A DNA stretch of 6,030 bases from Denitromonas sp. (lineage in GTDB: Bacteria; Pseudomonadota; Gammaproteobacteria; Burkholderiales; Rhodocyclaceae): positions 1 through 6,030 of the forward strand of contig NZ_JAUCBR010000010.1 in NCBI RefSeq assembly GCF_034676725.1, in the 5' to 3' direction. The notes under the pieces were generated by a model. That model was given only the letters and a program-made list of their open reading frames with translations, was not told the DNA's origin and did not search any database. The stretch's first letter is position 1, and the number at the start of each line of letters is the position of its first letter. Positions 1 through 5,377 of this stretch are shown piece by piece. Made by a program: the position numbers and the translations under genes.

Positions 1-624
1 CTATTCCGAGAACTCCAAACCTCAAATGCCGTTGTAGGCAAAGGCACCCATGACATCGTTTTTGATACGAGCGGCATAGCTCCAGAGCTACTTGCTGCGA
101 TGAAAACAGAACCGCCCATCGCACTGCTCCAGCCTGATATTGGTGCTTTTCTGCCGGTTTTCAGCTTCGCGGGTGACACAAAACACATCTGCCTCGGAGT
201 CACTAATCTTCTAAGTGACTCCAACATTGCGATATTCCCTGTTCTCCAACAACTAAAAGACTTAGTTAGCCGCATTCCCGTCGATCATGCACTTGATAGC
301 CTGCGCACCGGAATCTGCGACCGGCTATATGCTGAATTGGATCACGAGTTCTTTGGCAAGTATATCGAAGACTCACCTTTGACCCCCGACGAAATCGCGC
401 TGATCCAGCAGCGCCGTGCCGAACAGGCCCAACGCGATGCGGCACAGGCTTTTCAGCGAAAGGCCATTGCAACCGCACATGCCTTCGACGATTGGTCGGC
501 CACGACCGGCGAAGGACTGACCTTCTCCACCTTCGTCAACACCTTCGGCTATCAGGACAAGGACGGCAAGCAGATGTACGAAGCCGTGAAGCGCATCCTT
601 GATGCCGCTTGGCCCCAAGCCTAG
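1..624 (+). CDS. Partial hypothetical protein, open at the left edge, composite in composition
   Basis: The frame is open from base 1 to the TAG at 622-624, so at least 207 residues are visible and the true start is probably upstream of the window. An ATG at 100 exists, but the 33 preceding codons are open and look coding (GKGTHDIVFDTSG), and no clear ribosome binding site precedes it. I do not recognise the family and see no catalytic motif, membrane segment or signal peptide. Up to about base 380 the gene is clearly more AT-rich than the genes downstream. From about base 385 (DEIALIQQRRAEQAQRD onward) it takes on the GC-rich codon use of its neighbours, and the protein becomes a charged, Gln/Ala-rich helix followed by a compact tail (FSTFVNTFGYQDKDGKQMYEAVKRIL). 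This suggests a fusion of an acquired N-terminal part with a resident plasmid-type tail. It heads the + strand gene run, 26 nt before the next start. Confidence 0.72.
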   Translation, partial: LFRELQTSNAVVGKGTHDIVFDTSGIAPELLAAMKTEPPIALLQPDIGAFLPVFSFAGDTKHICLGVTNLLSDSNIAIFPVLQQLKDLVSRIPVDHALDSLRTGICDRLYAELDHEFFGKYIEDSPLTPDEIALIQQRRAEQAQRDAAQAFQRKAIATAHAFDDWSATTGEGLTFSTFVNTFGYQDKDGKQMYEAVKRILDAAWPQA

Positions 625-650
625 ACCACTGGCTACAGAAAGGAACTCCA

Positions 651-983
651 ATGGCAACAACCACAGCACGGAAGTATCCCCGCATCGACGACGCAGAGAT
701 CGCCCGACTGCGGGCGATGTCAGTGGATGACACGCTCACCCTGCTCGGCCTGTACGCCAAGCTCGACCGGGATTACCAGCCTCACAAGAGCGCCCAGTCG
801 AAGCGCGTCAACGTCTCGGTGGACTCCACGGTGATCGAACTCGTGGTGACAGGAGCCAAATGGTATGACGCCCGCGCTCAGCGCGGCGGAGGCGGTGCCA
901 TCGACCTGACGATGCACCTCTACCGCGAACCGTTCGTGAAGGCCGTGCAGCGCCTGCAAGCACGGGAACGGGCACTCCAATGA
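651..983 (+). CDS. Small protein resembling the N-terminal domain of CHC2/TOPRIM mobile-element primases
   Basis: This encodes 110 residues. The ATG at 651 is chosen because AAAGGA (639-644) lies six bases upstream; the in-frame ATG at 609 lies inside the preceding gene. The C-terminal half, with KWYDARAQRGGGGAIDL at residues 70-86 followed by a helix ending AVQRL, has the shape of the N-terminal segment of mobile-element primases. In those proteins a W/FYD...GGGGAIDLVMHL-type motif follows a CHC2-like zinc finger and precedes TOPRIM. Here there are no cysteines and no TOPRIM domain, so this would be a stand-alone, metal-free remnant or an adaptor form. A role in plasmid DNA handling is inferred from this resemblance only. 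Its stop overlaps the next start as ATGA (980-983), which indicates translational coupling. Confidence 0.8.
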   Translation: MATTTARKYPRIDDAEIARLRAMSVDDTLTLLGLYAKLDRDYQPHKSAQSKRVNVSVDSTVIELVVTGAKWYDARAQRGGGGAIDLTMHLYREPFVKAVQRLQARERALQ

Positions 984-1270
984 GCCAACCAGCCCGCATC
1001 CAACTCCAGCGCAAAAAGGGCTGGAAGCTACCGCCGAACACCATATCCGTCGCACGGCCCCACAAGTGGGGCAACCCGTACTCGGTCGAGGAATACGGTC
1101 GCGACCTCGCCATCGCCAACTTCCGTCGCCGCCTAGACGGCATGAGAGCCATCGGCGCTCTCGATCTGTCCGAGCTACGCGGCAAAAACCTCGCCTGTTG
1201 GTGCAAGCCCGGCGAGGCGTGCCACGCGGACGTGCTCTTGGCGCTGGCCAACGATGAAACGCAACCGTGA
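980..1270 (+). CDS. DUF4326 domain-containing protein
   Basis: This encodes 96 residues matching the DUF4326 family over most of its length. The family signatures are visible: KGWKLPPNT at 13-21, RPHKWGNPY at 26-34, and the conserved C-terminal block LRGKNLACWCKPGEACHAD at 66-84, with Cys73, Cys75, Cys81 and His82 clustered as a possible metal or catalytic site. DUF4326 proteins occur on phages, plasmids and genomic islands, and no biochemical function is established that I can state. The start overlaps the upstream stop by four bases with only a weak Shine-Dalgarno sequence, so translation is probably coupled to the primase-like gene. The length is normal for the family. A metal-binding role for the Cys/His cluster is inference. 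Confidence 0.9.
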   Translation: MSQPARIQLQRKKGWKLPPNTISVARPHKWGNPYSVEEYGRDLAIANFRRRLDGMRAIGALDLSELRGKNLACWCKPGEACHADVLLALANDETQP

Positions 1271-1281
1271 GGACAGCAGCC

Positions 1282-1488
1282 ATGCCGACCCAGTACCAGA
1301 TTGAGAAAGCCGCAGGCATCGACGAGGCCATCGCTCAGCACATGATGACCCGCCGCACACCTGCGGCCAACAACGCGATGGAGCTTCTTCGGATGCAAGT
1401 CGCGAGCTACGAACCGGCAGGCTTCGCGCTGTTGCAAGCCGCCGTAGAGGACTGCCGCAAGGAAATCGCGGCACCGACACCAACCTGA
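1282..1488 (+). CDS. Small hypothetical protein (68 aa)
   Basis: I do not recognise this protein. The ATG at 1282 is preferred because GAGGA (1269-1273) lies eight bases upstream. An in-frame GTG at 1267 would overlap the previous stop as GTGA and add five residues, so it cannot be excluded. The protein is predicted to be largely helical, with no membrane segment or signal peptide, one cysteine near the end, and a short Ala/Pro/Thr tail. It lies 11 nt after the DUF4326 gene and 15 nt before the next gene, in line with a co-transcribed plasmid accessory protein. Codon use is GC-rich like its neighbours, which supports real coding. Confidence 0.7.
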   Translation: MPTQYQIEKAAGIDEAIAQHMMTRRTPAANNAMELLRMQVASYEPAGFALLQAAVEDCRKEIAAPTPT

Positions 1489-1503
1489 CCCACGGAGACA
1501 CCA

Positions 1504-1854
1504 ATGGAACCAAAGGACGACCGCGACGCGCTATTCGCCGTCATACGCGAACTGGAGACGCTGCACACCAACTGCGTCAACAAGGCCAAGTTCATCGACA
1601 ACGTGATGAGCGGCAAGGAGCAAATCACCTTCGCCACCATCGACCGCTGCCGCGAAGCCCTGATGCAGTTGAATCAGGCCCATCACGTCTTCAAGAGCCT
1701 ATACGAGAAGCACAGCAGCACCGCCGAGGTGCAAGATCGCATGAAGGCCATCTGCGATACGAACCGCACCACGGCGGACAAGGCCAATGCCGATCTCAAG
1801 GCGATTCTCGCATGGGTTCCGCCCGGCCCGATGTCACGGCGCACGGACAACTGA
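1504..1854 (+). CDS. Hypothetical helical protein (116 aa)
   Basis: No family is recognised. The ATG at 1504 follows GGAGA (1494-1498) at a five-base spacing. The sequence is soluble, charged and almost entirely helical, with regularly spaced hydrophobics (residues 5-35, 45-70, 75-103), which would suit a small helical bundle. It ends in a Pro-rich tail (WVPPGP). There is no signal peptide and no obvious ligand-binding motif; its three cysteines are scattered. It is tightly packed in the + strand run: its stop at 1852-1854 overlaps the Shine-Dalgarno of the nuclease gene that follows, so the two are likely co-transcribed. GC-rich codon use supports it as genuine. Confidence 0.78.
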   Translation: MEPKDDRDALFAVIRELETLHTNCVNKAKFIDNVMSGKEQITFATIDRCREALMQLNQAHHVFKSLYEKHSSTAEVQDRMKAICDTNRTTADKANADLKAILAWVPPGPMSRRTDN

Positions 1855-1864
1855 GGGCTTCACT

Positions 1865-2344
1865 GTGGCAGCATTGTGTAAGCTATGTGGTATCAGTGTG
1901 GCGCTATTCGCGGTGCTTGCGCCCGCACTGGCGGCAGCCAGCGAGCTATCCGGTCGCGTGGTAGGCGTCGCGGACGGCGACACCCTCACGCTTCTCCACG
2001 CCCAGACCCCGGTGCGCATCCGGCTCGCGGAGATCGACGCACCGGAGAAGGCCCAACCATTCGGACAACGCTCGAAGCAATCACTGAGCGATCTGTGCTA
2101 TGGGAAGGAGGCGCTGGTCGCCGTCTCGGCTCAGGACAAGTATGGCCGCAGCATAGGCCGGGTCTGGTGCGCAGGTACGGACGCCAACGCGGAGCAGGTG
2201 CGACGCGGGATGGCGTGGGTCTATGACCGCTACGCCACGGACAAGACCCTTTACCCGCTACAGGAGGCGGCCCGGCAGGCGCGAAACGGCCTCTGGGCCG
2301 ATCCAGCGCCTGTCCGACCGTGGGAATGGCGCAGGCTTCCCTGA
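1865..2344 (+). CDS. Exported staphylococcal-nuclease-like (SNase) endonuclease
   Basis: This encodes 159 residues of the SNase family (TNase/OB fold), which cleaves DNA and RNA phosphodiester bonds using Ca2+. The GTG start at 1865 is chosen because GAGGG (1853-1857) precedes it at a good distance and because it gives a clean Sec signal peptide (residues 1 to about 25, ending APALAAA). The signal predicts periplasmic or secreted action. Catalytic landmarks are present: DGDT at 37-40 (Asp39 = SNase Asp21), Arg53 (= Arg35), IDAPE at 57-61 (Asp58 = Asp40, Glu61 = Glu43; Thr41 is replaced by Ala) and DKYGR at 91-95 (Arg95 = Arg87). The C-terminal block with ARQARNGLWAD and the final PWEWRR are also typical. 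All key residues are retained, so it is probably active. Related nucleases are common on conjugative plasmids, for example ParB of RK2. It is the last gene of the + strand run, before a terminator. Confidence 0.93.
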   Translation: MAALCKLCGISVALFAVLAPALAAASELSGRVVGVADGDTLTLLHAQTPVRIRLAEIDAPEKAQPFGQRSKQSLSDLCYGKEALVAVSAQDKYGRSIGRVWCAGTDANAEQVRRGMAWVYDRYATDKTLYPLQEAARQARNGLWADPAPVRPWEWRRLP

Positions 2345-2593
2345 TTCCAACCACCCCGCACCTGCGGGGTTCTTTCCATTCGGGCTTCGCTCGCCCATAT
2401 CGCAGCACTCGCAGCCGCTTCTGGCGGTTCCTGCTGCCACCTTGGACACTCCCGCTCCCAGCCCGGCAGCCACAACCGACATCTCGGCGGCCCCCTTGCC
2501 TACGGCGCGTGCCACTACTCCAGCGCCGTCGCCAGCTCCCGCAACAGCGCCTCCCGACAGCACCGTAACGACCGCCATCAATAGAGCCTTCAT
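2258..2593 (-). CDS. Tentative Ala/Gly-rich secreted or membrane-associated small protein
   Basis: This encodes 111 residues from an ATG at 2593 with a strong Shine-Dalgarno, GGAGG (2599-2603), five bases upstream. The start MKALLMAVVTVLSGGAVAGA looks like a Sec signal peptide or a membrane helix. It is followed by a low-complexity Gly/Ala/Val segment to about residue 57, then a cysteine cluster (SGCECCDMGE at 58-67) and a basic Pro-rich tail. I do not recognise it. The last 87 bases run antisense to the 3' end of the nuclease gene, and it covers that gene's terminator, which argues for caution. The opposite strand also has a long Pro/Ala-rich open frame. The good ribosome binding site and sensible N-terminus favour this strand. 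Confidence 0.42.
   Translation of the reverse strand: MKALLMAVVTVLSGGAVAGAGDGAGVVARAVGKGAAEMSVVAAGLGAGVSKVAAGTARSGCECCDMGERSPNGKNPAGAGWLESGKPAPFPRSDRRWIGPEAVSRLPGRLL
2353..2374 (+). terminator. Rho-independent terminator after the nuclease gene
   Basis: A 7-bp GC-rich stem, ACCCCGC (2353-2359) with GCGGGGT (2364-2370), encloses an ACCT loop and is followed by the T-rich tail TCTTTCC. It starts nine bases after the nuclease stop and closes the + strand run. It also lies inside the tentative antisense gene at 2258-2593, where it would be coding sequence. Confidence 0.8.
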
Positions 2594-2652
2594 GATCCCC
2601 TCCAAGCCCGCCAAGCTGGACTGCGTGACTGAGTTATTTATGTTAAATCCCC

Positions 2653-2676
2653 CATCCCCGCTCACGCGGGGAACAC
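2653..2676 (-). terminator. Hairpin after the 141-aa gene; resembles a type I-E CRISPR repeat unit
   Basis: A perfect 7-bp stem, TCCCCGC (2655-2661) with GCGGGGA (2666-2672), encloses a TCAC loop 22 nt beyond the stop of the - strand gene at 2695-3120, a normal terminator position. On the - strand it is followed by a G-rich stretch and then ATTTAAC, a weak U-tract. Read on that strand, GTGTTCCCCGCG...GCGGGGATG closely follows the first 24 positions of typical type I-E CRISPR repeats. Only one copy is present, so it is listed as a terminator and discussed as a finding. Confidence 0.5.
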
Positions 2677-2694
2677 TCTTCGCACGATGAAACA

Positions 2695-3120
2695 CTACGG
2701 CGACATCCGGGCATCGTAATCGGTGCCACTCTCCAGAACAGGCTCTTCACTGAAATCCAGCCCGCCCTCGACCTCGACACCTCGCTCTTTCATGTCGCGG
2801 ATCATCCACTCGAAGGCCACGGTGAAATGCGGGATGTCGTAGCCCGGATCAGCCGCCTTGATCTTCTGGGACAGCGTGGCGATCTCGACCTTGATTGCAT
2901 CATCGGTATCGTCCAGTTCCCACGCATCGGAATTCCCTTCCAGCGCAGTCAGGTGCCGTGCCTGACTGAATGGCTCCCCTCCGACCTTCACAGCCGCATT
3001 CAGCCGCTTGTAAAGATGGCCGTCGCCCTTGCCTTGCTCCAGATGCGAGTCAATGACCCGCAGGAACTCCACATGCGCTTCCGGCGATGCCACCAAGTCT
3101 TTGTAACTGCTGTACTCCAT
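2695..3120 (-). CDS. Acidic hypothetical protein (141 aa)
   Basis: The ATG at 3120 follows GGGAG (3126-3130) at a five-base spacing. The protein is acidic and soluble, has no cysteines, and shows no signal peptide or membrane segment. It starts with a helical region (MEYSSYKDLVASPEAHVEFLRVIDSHL), has a short Gly/Lys loop and a strongly acidic middle (ELDDTDDAIKVE at 68-79), and ends in a flexible acidic tail. I do not recognise the family. It lies 31 nt downstream of the 3' end of the disrupted metallopeptidase gene on the same strand, so the two may have formed one transcript before the transposon insertion. It is more GC-rich than that neighbour, so a shared origin is not certain. Confidence 0.75.
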   Translation of the reverse strand: MEYSSYKDLVASPEAHVEFLRVIDSHLEQGKGDGHLYKRLNAAVKVGGEPFSQARHLTALEGNSDAWELDDTDDAIKVEIATLSQKIKAADPGYDIPHFTVAFEWMIRDMKERGVEVEGGLDFSEEPVLESGTDYDARMSP

Positions 3121-3151
3121 TCAGACTCCCTACCCGCCATGCGCGGCATCA

Positions 3152-4139
3152 TTAAATCCTGATACTTGTATCTTTTATTTCTGCGTTAACCTTCAAAGCA
3201 GCATCACGCACATCAGCAATTGTTACTTCGCGGTCAATCATTACGCTTTCCAAATACGGCACTCCAACGTCAAGAACACATGTTTCCACATAATCACAGA
3301 AAGACGCATTATCCGTATAACGTCGCAACTCCGTCATACATTCCCAGTATTCCAAATCCTCCGAAAATAAATAGCTCAAAATGTCCGCGAAAACTGCCCA
3401 CTCCACACCATGAACTTCCCGCAGATCAGGGAAAACCTCATCAACTATATAGTGGGCAAGCTCATGAGCAACCGCGTCCGCGAACAATGAATTACCTTTG
3501 TTACCAGCAAGCCAATTAAGATAATTCCTATCAAACACTATCGGGAATGCGTGATCCTCTACTGGCCCGAAAAATTTTGCTATTTGTCGCAGGTACTCTT
3601 TTTCAGACGGGACAACATATGCCGCAATGTTTGCAGCCGCCGTGTCCGCGCCGTGACCTACCATAGACAAAGAGACATAATCACTGCAAAGCAGTGTTAC
3701 GCAGACATTCTTGATACGAGAATTTATTAAACCAACCTCGCTATCGAACCGACAAAAACTCCCTCTGTAATCTTCCCAAGCATCTCTGGCCGCCTCTTTC
3801 ATTACGTCCGCATCGACATGCAGCCATGCCGAAATTTTTAGAACTCTTAAAGTATCGCAATACCTCGCAATTAAACGCTTCGTTTCCTTCTCTGCGTTCC
3901 CAAACGCGACTGTTTCAACGCATTTCCCAAGCGTTGAATATGCAACGTATCGCGGCCTGCCATTTCCGACCGCGTATCGTAGAAGCAAAAAAGGTACATT
4001 CGTTGCGAAGGCAGCAACTTCTGCATTGACTGTGACGAACTGTCTTCCATCGTGCAGGTAAATCCGCTGCACGTCCTCACTCCTGTAATCACGGACGCCC
4101 TGAATAATGTCGGACACACGGCAAATTAACGGGCAAGGC
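3152..4139 (-). pseudogene. 3' fragment of a transposon-interrupted gene: predicted zinc metallopeptidase domain
   Basis: This is the downstream part of a gene split by the element at 4140-5385; it ends at the TAA at 3152-3154. The frame is open through the target duplication. Deleting the element plus one AAGGC joins it in frame to the 5309-6030 fragment, the junction reading FRALP-CPLICR-VSDIIQG. The longest isolated ORF starts at a GTG at 4117 (321 residues) with no Shine-Dalgarno, so expression is doubtful. Numbering from that GTG, FADAVAHELAHYIVDE holds an HExxH zinc site at 218-222, and Glu239 in GVEWAVFADIL is well placed as the third ligand, as in gluzincin or ImmA/IrrE-like peptidases. 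No membrane segment is evident. It is more AT-rich than the left half, which suggests horizontal acquisition. The substrate is unknown, and the specific family is not recognised. Confidence 0.82.
4135..4139. repeat. Target-site duplication AAGGC, left copy
   Basis: The five bases AAGGC lie directly outside the left inverted repeat and are repeated exactly at 5386-5390 outside the right one. Removing one copy together with the element restores the interrupted reading frame, which confirms them as a duplication made on insertion. Confidence 0.92.
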
Positions 4140-4164
4140 TGTCACTTTTGGAAATAGATGAGAC
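4140..4164. repeat. Left terminal inverted repeat (25 bp)
   Basis: It begins TGTCACTTTT and ends ATAGATGAGAC, and is the perfect reverse complement of 5361-5385. Its inner 17 bases (4148-4164) are the first of the end repeats; beyond base 25 the two element ends diverge. Confidence 0.93.
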
Positions 4165-4184
4165 ATATTGGAAATAGATGAGAC
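4148..4184. repeat. Left-end transposase-type sites, two direct copies
   Basis: TTGGAAATAGATGAGAC occurs identically at 4148-4164 and 4168-4184, 20 bp apart and in the same inward orientation. By analogy with Tn7, Tn5053 and IS21 ends, these are probably transposase-binding sites. Confidence 0.8.
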
Positions 4185-4198
4185 GCGAGTTTGTTTTG

Positions 4199-4228
4199 CA
4201 ACGGACATTCCCAAAGGTATGTCCGTTG
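4199..4228 (-). terminator. Hairpin downstream of the kfrA-like gene, possible terminator
   Basis: A perfect 10-bp inverted repeat, CAACGGACAT (4199-4208) with ATGTCCGTTG (4219-4228), has a 10-nt loop and begins 11 nt past the kfrA-like stop. On the - strand it is followed by CAAAACAAAC rather than a U-tract, so intrinsic termination would be weak. It may instead protect the mRNA end or insulate the element end from transcription. Confidence 0.45.
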
Positions 4229-4239
4229 TATTGGTGGCT

Positions 4240-5151
4240 TCATTTCGAATTTACGGCGGCCAGAAGCGCGGTGTTCTGTTCTTTCATTGCATCCATTTGA
4301 CCGGTTAACCGTGCCGCAACTTCTCTCGCTTCCATTGTTTCAGCTTTAGCCAGCTCTAGGCGCTCAGAAATATTTTCAAGGTCTTTTCCTGCTTTCGATG
4401 CGTTAGCTTTCAGCTCATCTAGTTCACGCAAATGGCTTTCTGCTGCTGTCTGTGCGGCTTTTTCAGTTGCGGCCAGACGTTCACGCAGCTGGGCAAGCTC
4501 GTCTCGCTGTGCTTCTATTTTTTCGTTTGCCTTGTTACGCGATTCATCAAGTTCACCGCGAATTTTAGTCATTTCGTTTTCGACTTGTTCCAGTTCACGG
4601 GCATGGTTTTCCGCAGTTGCCAAAGCGGCTTTTTCAGTTGCGGCCAGACGTTCACGCAGCTGGGCAAGTTCTACAGCCTGGGATTGCCCCATGGCTAGGG
4701 ATTCACTTAGTCGCTGTTCGAGTGTTTCAGCCTTGGATCTGGTTTCATCTAGTTGCGCTTCAAGCTCATCAACTGTCTGAGCTGCATCAACAAGTTCCCG
4801 CTCTGCTTGCTCCCGTTGCTCCCCAGCAGTACGAAGCACTTCCGCAACTCGCCGCTCGGCGGCTTTTACTGCTTTGTCATTTAGTTCAACCGCTAATGTA
4901 GCTAGTCGCTCTGTGAGTGACTTAGTGACAGCGGCTACTTCTTCGGCCACTTCAACAGGTAGCTCTGCGACCGGTTCGGCTTGCGTTGAGTTCTTGGCTG
5001 CTAGATGTTCATCCCATACTTGCTTGAGACGGTTTGGGTTTCCACCGCCGACCTTTTGCCGGAGGGCAAAGCCCGTGATGTTTCGACCGGAGGCCTGTAG
5101 TTCAATGCCTGCTTCGATTATTTGTCCTGGGTTGAATTCAACTGGGCGCAT
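4240..5151 (-). CDS. KfrA-like DNA-binding coiled-coil protein (transposon passenger)
   Basis: This encodes 303 residues. The ATG at 5151 is preceded by AAGGA (5159-5163) at a seven-base spacing. Residues 8-52 (GQIIEAGIELQASGRNITGF, then QKVGGGNPNRLKQVWDEHL) match the KfrA_N-type DNA-binding domain: a helix, the G-N-I-T motif, then an R-x-K-V-G-G-G-N recognition region. Residues from about 62 to the end are a long Glu/Ala/Gln-rich coiled coil. KfrA of IncP plasmids is an autorepressor that forms coiled-coil multimers and helps plasmid maintenance; that role is known for the family and only inferred here. The coiled coil contains a 57-residue tandem duplication (161-217 and 218-274), identical over ELAQLRERLAATEKAA. 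It is the sole gene in the transposon, and its start lies close to operator-like repeats. Composition is less GC-rich than the left-half genes. Confidence 0.88.
   Translation of the reverse strand: MRPVEFNPGQIIEAGIELQASGRNITGFALRQKVGGGNPNRLKQVWDEHLAAKNSTQAEPVAELPVEVAEEVAAVTKSLTERLATLAVELNDKAVKAAERRVAEVLRTAGEQREQAERELVDAAQTVDELEAQLDETRSKAETLEQRLSESLAMGQSQAVELAQLRERLAATEKAALATAENHARELEQVENEMTKIRGELDESRNKANEKIEAQRDELAQLRERLAATEKAAQTAAESHLRELDELKANASKAGKDLENISERLELAKAETMEAREVAARLTGQMDAMKEQNTALLAAVNSK
4454..4497. repeat. 44-bp direct repeat in the kfrA-like gene, copy 1
   Basis: Bases 4454-4497 are identical to 4625-4668, an offset of 171 bp or exactly 57 codons. They encode the second copy of LAQLRERLAATEKAA. 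Full nucleotide identity over 44 bp implies a fairly recent duplication or ongoing gene conversion within the coiled coil. Confidence 0.9.
4625..4668. repeat. 44-bp direct repeat in the kfrA-like gene, copy 2
   Basis: This is the partner of 4454-4497, in the same frame and identical at every base. The flanking sequence has diverged, but the protein alignment continues for about 25 residues (TAENHARELEQV against TAAESHLRELDEL). Confidence 0.9.
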
Positions 5152-5180
5152 ATCTGTTTCCTTGTTGGGTTGATTGCTTA

Positions 5181-5233
5181 ATCATAACACAACAAATAAA
5201 CAAACTAACAAATAAACAAACTAATTTATTTGT
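5181..5233 (-). promoter_or_regulatory. Putative kfrA-like promoter and autoregulatory operator
   Basis: Upstream of the kfrA-like start are two tandem copies of a 16-bp unit, AACAAATAAACAAACT, with its 3' extension AA (5191-5206 and 5207-5222). A 9-bp inverted repeat follows, ACAAATAAA (5208-5216) with TTTATTTGT (5225-5233). On the - strand, TATGAT (5181-5186) is a good -10 and TTGTTA, 19 bp upstream, a weak -35 that falls in the repeats. Binding at the repeats would block the promoter, as expected for a KfrA autorepressor. The operator role is inferred from position and family knowledge. Confidence 0.6.
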
Positions 5234-5377
5234 CTCAGCTATTTCCGATTTATCGGTGGTGCATCTCAGCTATTTGCAAAATCTCGTCTCATTTATTTCA
5301 GTGAAGATTTACAAGATTCCATTAATTTTCAATGTATTATCTTGATGATGTGTTGGGGCAGTCTCATCTATTTCCAA
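5232..5377. repeat. Right-end transposase-type sites, four copies
   Basis: Four related 17-bp sites share one orientation: GTCTCATCTATTTCCAA (5361-5377), GTCTCATTTATTTCAGT (5286-5302), ATCTCAGCTATTTGCAA (5263-5279) and GTCTCAGCTATTTCCGA (5232-5248). The outermost is identical to the left-end sites. They start 75, 23 and 31 bp apart going inward. Four sites here against two at the left gives the element a functional polarity, as in Tn7. Confidence 0.82.

Noticed and set aside
720..1513. Long - strand open frames opposite the primase-like and DUF4326 genes
   Set aside because: They are Arg/Pro/Cys-rich frames typical of the antisense of GC-rich genes, and they conflict with recognised families on the + strand.
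1787..1864. Longer N-terminus for the nuclease from an ATG at 1787
   Set aside because: It would overlap the preceding gene by 68 bases and bury the signal peptide. The GTG at 1865 has a proper Shine-Dalgarno and gives a clean export signal.
2353..2676. A degenerate CRISPR array formed by the two GC-rich hairpins at 2353 and 2653
   Set aside because: The two hairpins differ in loop and flanks, are about 300 bp apart instead of repeat-spacer spacing, and each sits at a gene end. They are better read as terminators.
2223..2690. Long + strand Pro/Ala-rich open frame covering 2380-2690
   Set aside because: It has no ribosome binding site, starts inside the nuclease gene, crosses the nuclease terminator and is low in complexity. 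The opposite strand has a better start and signal-peptide-like N-terminus.
3220..3519. + strand open frame opposite the metallopeptidase fragment
   Set aside because: It is antisense to the HELAH-containing frame, which is supported by a motif and by in-frame continuity across the insertion.
4432..5173. Several + strand open frames opposite the kfrA-like gene
   Set aside because: They are Ser/Phe/Cys-rich antisense shadows of a repetitive coiled-coil gene, with no ribosome binding sites. The KfrA-type domain on the - strand is clear.
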